Positions 56,310-64,000 of a stretch of 64,000 nt of DNA are shown piece by piece. The position numbers and the translations under genes were made by a program. This stretch comes from Anodontia alba (lineage: Eukaryota > Mollusca > Bivalvia > Lucinida > Lucinidae), in contig OZ024837.1 of the NCBI GenBank assembly GCA_964016985.1, positions 36,400,591 to 36,464,590 of the forward strand, in the 5' to 3' direction. The notes below the pieces were generated by a model that was not told where the DNA came from, did no database searches, and saw only the letters and a program-made list of their open reading frames with translations. Numbering within the stretch: the first letter of the stretch is position 1; every line of letters begins with the position of its first letter.

Positions 56310-59012
56310 TTTAAACTTTATTTCTTTGTATATACATCATACATGTACATGACAACAGAAGAATTACAATACAGCAATGTAATAGTAATATACAAATGGG
56401 ATTCAGAAGAAAGTCTATTGACTTATATTTGTCTGTATCCCAAGTTTGCAATCATGTATGTCAACCAAGTAACGTGATTCGAAGTTTTTCATGTACAATC
56501 GACAAATAGTTTTAGATAACCTGAATTTGAATGTTAACATATGAAACATAATTGCATTACAAAATATACAAAGGAATCAAAAGGTAATAGTTTCACATGC
56601 ATATGTGTACCAAACTTGCTTATCTCATCAGAATTGTGGCTCCACGGGGACATAAAAACATCAAACTCGTTTCGAACTACTTGTATTTAAAATTCCTGTT
56701 ATTGTTAGTCGTCAAGTCTAAGTACGACATCCAATATTAACGAACTGAGAAATATTTTTTTTTTCTTGGGAACTGTTATAAATTAATTTAGTGTCTTTAA
56801 CACGAGAGCTTACACTGAATTCAACAGTAGGACGAAAAGGACGAAAAGACACACATGACTTTATTATACCTAAAAAAAAACAAAAAAAAAAAGATGGGCG
56901 AAGCGATAAATTTTAGTTAACTATTACATTATACAATCTGAAAACGTTTGGTTCTTATTATATAATCCTGGACTGCTAGGAAAATCTCTCTATTTTGCAA
57001 ATTATCCAATTCATGACACCCGTATAGGAGTATATTTAGACTAGGTCGGCAGATAGCTGAGACTATTAATCATTTCTTGCCTTTGGTTACGAAAGCGGTC
57101 ACAAATAAGAAGAAAGTGATTAGTGTCCTCAACTAACCCACAGTCACAGAACGGGCTTTCAACTATATTTTTTGTAAATAAATGATGCTTCAGAGCACTA
57201 CAATTTGTTCTTAATCGTGCATGATAAATTTGTCCAAGTCTGTTTCCATCAAAATAGTATTTGGGCGGGTTAATTAGATCTGTATTTAGCCTGTTTTTAA
57301 AGGAAGTTATGCTAGGTTGCTGACGTATTACTTCTGGCAATTCATTCCACTGTCTTATAACCGATGGAAGAAAAGAATTATAATAGAGTTGTGAATTTGC
57401 ATGAATAGTATTCAAATCATTTATATTTCGTAATGAGTAAGTGGTAGTATTTCCAATAGAAGAAGGTACCAATGACGATAAATAATCAGGAGAAAGATCG
57501 TTTTGCATCTTGTAGAATAATATTAGCTTATGTTTTTTTCTTCGTGAAGACAGTGTTTCCCAGCCGGTCTCTGTACAAAGAGAGTTTATAGATACTAGTT
57601 TAGTAGCTCCGGTTACAATACGAGCGGCTTCGTTCTGTATTTTCTCCAGGTCATTAATCTCGTATTGCGTGCAGTTATCCCATAAGACGTCTGCATATTC
57701 TAATAATGGCCGAACAAAAGTGAAGTAGATTATTTGAAGAGATCGTCTGTCGAGTTTAAACTTTAACTTTCGCATTACGTTGATTCTATTCCAAGCTTTC
57801 TTTTTAACATATTCGAGATGCTCATGCCACGTACAATCATTGGAAAATACAATACCAAGGTGCTTGTGTGATTTAACTTCGTTAATATTTTGCTGATTCA
57901 TCACTAACTGAGGGTGGTGAGGTTTGTTGCGTTTTCTGGAAAAAATAATTGATTCAGATTTAGAGGGGTTGAAAGTTACAAGCCACTTAGTTGCCCACTG
58001 GTGAATTTTCGAAAGATCAGAATTTAATTGGTATGCAGCTTCAACAGGATTTTCTACTATAATGTAAAGACTAGTATCATCCGCAAAGAGTCTAATCGAG
58101 GAATTTATACTTTCAACAATGTCATTTATATAAAGAAGGAAGAGAAGTGGGCCGAGAATGGAACCTTGTGGAACACCGGCTCTAACAGGAGACCAAGGTG
58201 AGTGTACTCCAGGTAGGACAACTCTTTGTTGTCTGTTATCCAGGTAATTAGAAAACCATCTTAAAAGAGGTCCAATGATTCCAACAGAGCTCAATTTATA
58301 AAGGAGGCCTTTGTGCCATACCCTGTCAAACGCTTTGCTGACGTCGCAAAATATCGCCCGAACTTCTTTTCCTTCATCCATAGCCTTACAGAATGTATTG
58401 TAAATGTCTACAAGTTGATTTACAGTTGAATCCCCTGGAACAAACCCCGATTGTAATCTTGTTAATATATTGTTTTCACGAAAGAAATTAAAGACATGTT
58501 TATGTATAATTTTTTCAAATACTTTTCCTATGGTACTCAAGAGAGAAATTGGTCTGTAATTCGTTACGTCAGAAGGATCATCCTTTTTATAAATTGGTGT
58601 GATATTAGCCTGTTTCCATATCGTTGGAACTCTACCAGAAGAGAGGGAATAGTTAAAAAGATCGGCTAACGGAGATGACAGCGGCTGAGCAAGTTCTTTG
58701 AGCAGCCTATTATCAATAGAGTCAGGTCCAGCAGCTTTACCTATCTGCAAAGATTTGAGCACTGATTCTACTTCATATGACATGATATGTAAGAATTCTA
58801 ATGTGTTAGGGGGGACATGGTTGTCACTTGGAAGAGATGCGTTACTTTCATCGAGTGTGGTCTGGTCAGTAAAATACTGATTCAATATATCGGCTTTCTC
58901 TTCTTGGTTAGAGTATATATTGCCATTCAACACGAGTGGAGGGATAGCTGAGTTTTGACCTGGCTTAATAAAAGTTTTCAATGTTTTCCACCAATCTTTA
59001 GGGCCACCGCTT
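56310..59012 (-). mobile_element. 5'-truncated LINE (Jockey/CR1 type), 2.7 kb
   Basis: Target duplication AGAAGAAAGTTTGG lies at 56,296-56,309 and 59,013-59,026, exactly flanking the element. On the minus strand it begins inside the coding region (SGGPKDWWKTLK), has a 730-bp 3' UTR, and ends with AATAAAGTTTAA, including an AATAAA. 5' truncation with a long duplication is the hallmark of target-primed reverse transcription. Confidence 0.85.
57041..59012 (-). CDS. LINE reverse transcriptase, open but N-truncated
   Basis: About 657 uninterrupted codons. Order: linker (SGGPKDWWKTLKTFIKPGQN), KSLQIGKAAGPDSIDNRLLK, NYRPISLLSTIGKVFEKIIH, motif A in FCDVSKAFDRVWHKGLLYKL, AGVPQGSILGPLLFLLYIND, the active site LFADDTSLYI, WLVTFNPSKSESIIFSRKRN, then the thumb (KHLGIVFSN, RPLLEYADVLWDNCT), and a C-terminal CDCGLVEDTNHFLLICDRF zinc-knuckle-like motif. 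The N-terminal APE endonuclease half is missing because of the truncation; no independent promoter is seen. The nearest Met belongs to the flanking host DNA. The absence of stops implies a recent insertion. Confidence 0.92.
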
Positions 59013-59026
59013 AGAAGAAAGTTTGG

Positions 59027-59518
59027 AAACAACATGAATAATTTCAGAGTAATTTCAGTTTGGCATCAACCCTGGGAAGCAGGACTGACCCCAAACTGTG
59101 ATAAAAGACAATATTTCCAAAATCTCTGCTGAAGTAAGCAAGGAAGGAAGAGACCTGCATCAAGGGACTCTTAAAATGGTGTTTGCTGGGTATAATATTG
59201 ACCCAGAAGATATTTACATGACAATCAGTAGTTACCGTATTTGCCCTAAGTAGTCAGACACCTTAAATCATTACCGTACTTACCTTAAAACTAGGACAGG
59301 TCCATTTTATTGCCAGATTTTGTGTCTAAAATATTTTTGAATAAGTGGCAAACAGTGTAGAGCCAGATGAGATGCCGCATTTTTTAGAGTCTGATCTGGG
59401 TCTACACTGTTTGCTGAGGCCTGTCTGTCCAAATACTTTTGGTAAGTACAGTAGTTCTATGGCTAGTCAGTGTCATGTCACATCATTTAAATTTTACTTA
59501 CTCTTACTGTGAGCTAAC
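59027..59518. other. Spacer with foldback repeat
   Basis: No exon is supported. A foldback of the CAAACAGTGTAGA family is centred at 59,344-59,425 (GCAAACAGTGTAGAGCCAGA / TCTGATCTGGGTCTACACTG), with outer arms CCGTACTTACC / GGTAAGTACAG. Confidence 0.6.
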
Positions 59519-59959
59519 TTACATTTTACACTCCAACAAACAATCTGGATACCCCGCATGACCCTTGCACACGCCCCGATTAACACATCTGACCCTGTCA
59601 CAGCTGACCGTATGTGGCTCCACGGACAGATGGCACGACTGAATACAGAGGGTATTGTGGCACAGATGACTGATGTCCATTGTCCCTATATCCAAGGTCG
59701 CTGAAAATATCATAAAAGTAAACCGGTGAACATTCATACTTTTCCATTTCCCACTCAAAGGGCACTTGAAATTTATCACCCCATATCCGCTTTTTTTAGT
59801 CGTCCCGCTCCAGAGTAAATACTGGCCATTCGGTGATAAATGTGACTTTTCCAACAATTTTGTCTTATATTTTTCAAAAAAATCCCTCCATTGCAACACT
59901 ACAAACAAAATTCTCAGAAAGAGGCTGCATTTAGACATGGTGTAGGGATATCTGCACAA
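59519..59959 (-). CDS. I-PpoI-like His-Me finger (zinc-loop) endonuclease
   Basis: 146 codons; the more likely start is the second Met (59,938; MSKCSLFLRILFVVLQW). Features: WSGTTKKSGYGVINFK in the first half, VHRFTF, then the zinc-loop signature SHLCHNTLCIQSCHLSVEPH followed by R..C and CVNRGVCKGHAGYPDCLL. This matches the zinc-binding loop of homing endonucleases such as I-PpoI, which nick DNA with a Mg-bound His-Me site. The general-base His of SHLCHN is present; the position of the metal-binding Asn is Ser (EPHTVSCDR). The frame ends just before a perfect GTAAGT (minus strand, about 59,522), so it may splice onward. Animal genomes hold such stand-alone genes; the role is unknown. Confidence 0.8.
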   Translation of the reverse strand: MCRYPYTMSKCSLFLRILFVVLQWRDFFEKYKTKLLEKSHLSPNGQYLLWSGTTKKSGYGVINFKCPLSGKWKSMNVHRFTFMIFSATLDIGTMDISHLCHNTLCIQSCHLSVEPHTVSCDRVRCVNRGVCKGHAGYPDCLLECKM

Positions 59960-60183
59960 TATTTACATCAGTTTCACTCACATTCTACTTTCACTTTCAA
60001 TAAATTTTAATGAAAATTTAAAAATTAAAAAAAAAAAAAAATAATAAAACACCTTCTATAGACTGAAATTGCCTCCATTACCTTTAAATTTGTAAGATGG
60101 GCTGATAATCTGTCAAGTTTCAGCTCTGTGTGACCAAAACTAGCTTCATAATTGAAGTTCCAAAATTCTGCACTTTGCTGATA

Positions 60184-60638
60184 GGAACCAGTCCACAATT
60201 ACCTCCCCTGATTCGTTGTCCAAAATAAGCAAATATAGTCGCACAAATAGTCCCTCACTTGGATGCTGTGTCTTATGCCAGAGTGACTGAGCAGACTACT
60301 TCACTGTGATTCTTTTGATAGATCAACATGGAGGTGTTTTGAAAATTAAGAGTTTGTTTTGTTTCCTTTTGACTTCAGGAAAACAGGTGAACCTAAGCAC
60401 ACCCCTAAGAAGTGAGCCTACATGGGCCGTAACTGGTATGAACTGACAGGTGTTTACTTTGACAGACGATAGCAGGAAAAGGAGCTGGTCATGGTCATGT
60501 GTAAAGTGGATAAATTTGAAGGTAAGAAATGATGACATAAGCAGAAGAAAGTATGCATCGATTGCAAAGTTGTCAGCAATTTTTTCCCAAGAGGTCTTTG
60601 TACGAAAGGTAATGGAAAAATAATTGTGGTCCGAGGCC
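60184..60638. repeat. 455-bp direct repeat, right copy
   Basis: No insertions or deletions against the left copy. Differences noticed are G/C, T/C, G/T and T/G at single positions. On the minus strand both copies hold an open frame of 106 codons starting MASDHNYFSITFRTKTSWEK, with no recognised domain. It is not followed by the transposon-derived gene that follows the left copy. Confidence 0.85.
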
Positions 60639-60684
60639 ATATAATTTGCCGATCGTAGGTGGCCATTTTACCGGCAAGAGGATG

Positions 60685-60725
60685 GTCACGTTCACGTGAC
60701 CAAAAAGTCACGTGATAGTCACATG
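60685..60725. promoter_or_regulatory. Paired TCACGTGA-type E-boxes
   Basis: GTTCACGTGACC (60,690-60,701) and AGTCACGTGATAG (60,706-60,718) are two CACGTG boxes 16 bp apart with GTCAC flanks. Such sites bind bHLH-Zip factors (USF/TFE/MITF type). They lie about 50-80 bp upstream of the minus-strand open frame in the right repeat copy and could form a promoter; this is inference. Confidence 0.45.
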
Positions 60726-60759
60726 TAAACCGGGAACCGTTTAAGAAAAAAAGCTACAA

Positions 60760-61767
60760 GAGACCAGCGCCTACTGTGTACGAGTACTATAGCGAAAGAA
60801 ACGAGTGACATACATAGGTTCTACTGTTATTCCTACTTCTTCCTCACTGGAAATGATTTAGGTGTTGTAGGCTTTTTCTCCAGGAAATTTAGATCAATCT
60901 GTTGAAGTGAGTGCCGAAATATATGTTAATGACAGCTTCAAATTCGGTCTATATTAGTGTGGGTAAAATCCAGCACCCGACTATCAAATGAAAAGTGGCG
61001 TGTTTGTATGAGAGTAGGTTCACTCCTGTATGAGAACACTTGCTCTGAATGGTTGCATGTGGTGTATAGTAAGTATGACAGGCTTTAGAGTTGGCAGACC
61101 CCTCCAGGGCGACCATAGTCGCCCGTAGCTGTCTAAAGGTTGACTAGAAAATAGAAAAATGATTTTGCATTTTTTTGTGTCAAATTCAATCCCAAAACGT
61201 CAAATTCCGGCTAACTTTTTGGATTCTGATTTTTAATCGGCTTTCTGTTAATAAACGAAAATAACATAGTGGTGTCAAAAAAGGCTACAATATTAAAACT
61301 TCCAACCAAAACACAGTTTGTCGATTTTCTTGCTGTTGGCATGAAACTATGAAAATAAAAAGCTATGTTTCAACCTGATTTAAACCAGATCTTATCTACA
61401 AGATCTGGGGAACATCAATTAACATCAAATAACCCCGGGAAAACCGAAACGTTTATTTTAAGTCTATATTAAGACAACCAATCAGATTGTGTTTTAGTAG
61501 AAAGTACGGGGTTTCTTTCATTCAGACGAAAACACATATGCGGACACAATCTCGTTTCTTCATCAAAGAGTCAGCTTTCAACTTCACTTCAACATGCAGC
61601 TGTTATAATAAAAACAAAAATAGATAAATAGATAGATAAATTCTGGCCTATAATTTTAGCATTTTTCCGTTTTTTTGTTGGTTGCATTGATGGTTTGCAT
61701 TGTTAAGATTGTAATACGTATGCCAAATGACGGCGTCTGTCCAATTCAAGTCGCTATGCAAGCTGCA
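60760..61767. other. No gene recognised
   Basis: AT-rich sequence with one short palindrome (GGGCGACCATAGTCGCCC, about 61,108-61,125) and (GATA)n-like bases near 61,620. No exon-like frame with splice signals was seen. Confidence 0.5.
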
Positions 61768-61944
61768 GACATAGATTGTGGATATTCGTTAGAACCGCCT
61801 CGGTGAGGCGGTTCTAACGAGTACCTAAAATCTATGTTTTTGAGCAAAAATAAGAAAAATAATGTATATCCTTGTAAACTCCAGTTCCACTATATAAAAG
61901 TGGAGTTTAACGGCGTCAAATTATATAGGCATGTTTTCGTGATG
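61768..61944. mobile_element. Foldback MITE, family 1, copy 3 (left end lost)
   Basis: Central palindrome ATTCGTTAGAACCGCCTCGG TGAGGCGGTTCTAACGAGTA as in copy 1; right end ATAGGCATGTTTTCGTGATG intact; left end missing before CATAGATTGTGG. Confidence 0.75.
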
Positions 61945-62300
61945 GTTTGAAATATCCGCTGTTTTTTTTTTTTATTATCTATAGTTGTTTTAAATGGTAC
62001 ATTTGTTATTGAGAATTGCATCATTTTTTGTACAAACTCCAAAAACAGACGTCCATATTATGGGGAAATAGACTATAAACACGGGCCCTAATCTCATACA
62101 TAATCAAAGCACTGACAGAACTGGTGGGGTCGATTATCTTAGTATAGGCTGCGCAAATGGACCTGAATGGAAACCCTTAACTTACAGTCATAAAAGCAAA
62201 CGGTACAGACTGATCATACGCCGCTTTCTGCGAAGTCTGGTCTGGGTCTGCACTGTTTGTCAATGGTCCAGCACTAAGCCCACTCATTCTAAGTTTAACA

Positions 62301-62388
62301 GCCTTCTGTACACAGCACTCTGACGTCACAGTGACAAGAATAGCGCCTTCTGTACACAGCACTCTGACGTCACAGTGACAAGAATAGC
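62301..62388. repeat. Perfect 44-bp tandem duplication
   Basis: GCCTTCTGTACACAGCACTC TGACGTCACAGTGACAAGAA TAGC occurs twice without change. Each copy holds the palindrome TGACGTCA, a CRE-type site. Confidence 0.95.
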
Positions 62389-62470
62389 GCTGCAATTTAA
62401 CCACTTTGATTTCATTGATAATCAAGTGGAAAAATTCGGTGTATGTATTCTCAATGACTCGAACATCAAT

Positions 62471-62577
62471 CCCAGTCAGCATTCTACGTAAATCTATATC
62501 GGGCCGTCATCGGCCCGTCAGGGTAGCTGACGGGCCGATGACGGCCCGATGTAGATCTACGTAGAATGCTAACTGGG
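62471..62577. repeat. Long palindrome, AGCATTCTxxxTAAATCTA family, copy 3
   Basis: CCCAGTCAGCATTCTACGTA AATCTATATCGGGCCGTCAT CGGCCCGTCAG and its near-exact complement to CTGACGGGCCGATGACGGCC ... AGAATGCTAACTGGG, about 51-bp arms with a 5-base loop (GGTAG). It is the longest hairpin in the window. Confidence 0.9.
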
Positions 62578-62631
62578 AATGGCGCTGCCTCTATGTGACT
62601 CGGTTGCCTGGTAGCGTTAAAAATCTAGATA

Positions 62632-62960
62632 CAGTCGAACTTCGATGGCTCGAACCTCTTTGGGACCCTAAAAATTTGTTCGAGATATGGGTAGTTCGAT
62701 CTAGGTCAGGAAGCAAATGGTGAATAATTAAGGGAAATCTTTTTGATCTTCTATATAATAATTGTTTGTTGAGTGTACTCATTAGAATCGCCTCGATGAG
62801 GCGATTCTAATGAGTAAACCCAACATACAATTTCATGATAAAATGACAAAATTTCCCCAAATATTTGTTCTCTTGGAAAAAGTTCCTAGGGACTAAAAAA
62901 GGAGTTCGAATTAGCCATGGTAAACGAGCCATCTGAGTTGGAGCTATCGAGGTTCTACTG
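62632..62960. mobile_element. pogo/Tigger-like MITE, copy 2
   Basis: CAGTCGAACTTCGATGGCTC GAACC at left, ATCGAGGTTCTACTG at right, TA on both sides (62,630-62,631; 62,961-62,962). It contains a palindromic centre (GAATCGCCTCGATGAGGCGATTC). Confidence 0.75.
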
Positions 62961-62972
62961 TAGATAGATAGA

Positions 62973-63316
62973 CATCAATGGCACATTTTCCGTGGCTGAT
63001 TCGAACTCGTTTTTGAGAACCTAAGAAATTCTTCCGATAACTTGAAAACAAATATTTTGGGATATTTTAAGGAAATTTTCTTGTTTTATCATGAAACTGT
63101 ATGTTGTGTGTACTCATCTGAATAGCCTCATCGATGCGATTCTAATAAGTGCACTCATCATACCATTATTTTGTAAAATATTGAAAAGATATCCCTAAAT
63201 TACTTCCATTTGCCTGCTGACCTGGTGCTAAGATTAATCCTCAGTGGCTCGAACTATCAAAGTCTAAAACCAAAATTCATGGTCTCAAAGATGTTCGTGC
63301 CATTGAAGTTCGACTG
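62973..63316. mobile_element. pogo/Tigger-like MITE, copy 3, inverted
   Basis: Right end GTTCGTGCCATTGAAGTTCG ACTG is the complement of the left end of copy 2. The left end (ATCAATGGCACATTTTCC) is degraded. It abuts copy 2 tail to tail. Confidence 0.6.
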
Positions 63317-63409
63317 TGTACAGACAACAAAGACGCAGATCACCTGCAAATTCGGGGATATTGAAAATCTTTGTTTGTTTACAGAATGACAGACATTAAT
63401 GTCAGAAAA

Positions 63410-63560
63410 TGTACCTGTGCCTGTACCTGTGCGCATTCGCGCAGTCTGATCAGAATCTTCACTGGGCGCATTTTTGATAGCAAAGGATGTAAAGTTTCTT
63501 CATGCGGACAACGAAGGCTCTGATCAGACTGCGCGGATGCGCAGGCTAATTTGAGTTTGT
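63410..63560. repeat. Inverted GCGCAGTCTGATC module
   Basis: GTGCGCATTCGCGCAGTCTG ATCAGAATCTTCACTG at left and TCTGATCAGACTGCGCGGAT GCGCAGGC at right face each other. Single arms occur at about 49,418 and 51,990. Confidence 0.65.
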
Positions 63561-63720
63561 CGCACATGTAAGAAGGTACACTTTCTGACGTTACGGCTCA
63601 TGAACTGTGTGGATACGCAGAAATGGAATAGAATAGAATTTATGTCTAAATTATACCTAAATATTTGTGTGAAACCTTAAAGCGGTTAGCAGATTTGTAG
63701 AAGACGATATTCTAAAATTG

Positions 63721-63830
63721 ATTTGTTGTTTATCAGAGAAAATAAGATTTGACATTCCATGTGAATCTTAGGCAGACCGTTCACGTGATATGTAACGCTT
63801 TTTTCTTTGAAAAAACAAAGTGTCGTCTGC
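63721..63830. mobile_element. MITE family 2, partial copy
   Basis: CAGAGAAAATAAGATTTGAC ATTCCATGTGAA ... TTCACGTGATATG, then AAAGTGTCGTCTGCTTTAG. Confidence 0.5.
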
Positions 63831-63905
63831 TTTAGTTGTGACTAGCGCTTAATTAAATGGTTGAAGGCTAATTATAGGTATAAAACACAGACACATTTAA
63901 AACGT

Positions 63906-63908
<3 letters not shown>

Positions 63909-63955
<47 letters not shown>
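63909..63955. repeat. (AG)n microsatellite
   Basis: About 23 uninterrupted AG dinucleotides. Confidence 0.98.
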
Positions 63956-63959
<4 letters not shown>

Positions 63960-64000
63960 AAGCAGCAAGAGACAAGGATGTGATTCAAGAACACCACAAT

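Noticed and set aside
59092..59260. Plus-strand exon reading ISAEVSKEGRDLHQGTLKMV
   Set aside because: Two stops precede it directly (TGA TAA), no acceptor was found close by and there is no second copy for comparison; suggestive but unsupported.
53710..60638. LTR retrotransposon
   Set aside because: The repeats do not begin TG or end CA, no tRNA primer site or polypurine tract adjoins them, and the interior lacks gag, protease or integrase; the RT inside belongs to a separately inserted LINE with its own target duplication.

Overview
This is eukaryotic nuclear DNA, AT-rich and crowded with repeats, with one 200-N assembly gap. It most likely comes from a bivalve mollusc. The evidence is intron-bearing genes for small secreted C1q-domain proteins, a RUDI-like SINE, Penelope-like reverse transcriptases, Helitron-like elements with satellite cores ending in a hairpin plus CCTCTTGTTT, and a small I-PpoI-type zinc-loop (His-Me finger) endonuclease gene. 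The species cannot be named from the sequence alone.

The first 53.5 kb is best read as three head-to-tail copies of one ancestral unit: A about 1-19,800, B about 19,800-34,690 and C about 34,690-53,545. Each unit carries a C1q gene, or part of one, on the minus strand. Units A and C each hold a complete three-exon gene that can be assembled by splice sites and phase: exon 1 encodes signal peptide plus coiled coil, exon 2 the first C1q strands, exon 3 the rest of the C1q domain. Predicted proteins are 214 and 213 aa. Unit B keeps only an intact terminal exon; where exons 1 and 2 should lie there are satellite-core elements and a 2.46-kb TIR transposon.

Most length differences between units are datable insertions, because the other units preserve the empty site. 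They include a Tc1-type DD34E transposon nested in a LINE fragment (C), a Penelope-like element (C), a Helitron-like element with a satellite core (C), a 71-bp Penelope 3' fragment (B), an about 1-kb insertion (A) and a 281-bp retroposon-like insert with a 15-bp target duplication inside a dead Penelope copy (A). Foldback MITEs and hairpins of several families are scattered throughout.

The last 10.5 kb lies outside the array. It begins with a 455-bp sequence that recurs in direct orientation 6.5 kb later with about four differences. Between the two copies lie a transposon-derived gene (plus strand), a block of compound trinucleotide repeats, a 5'-truncated LINE with an open RT frame and a 14-bp target duplication (minus), and an I-PpoI-like endonuclease gene (minus) whose catalytic Asn position is Ser. 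The final 3.4 kb shows no convincing gene, only MITEs, palindromes and short tandem repeats.
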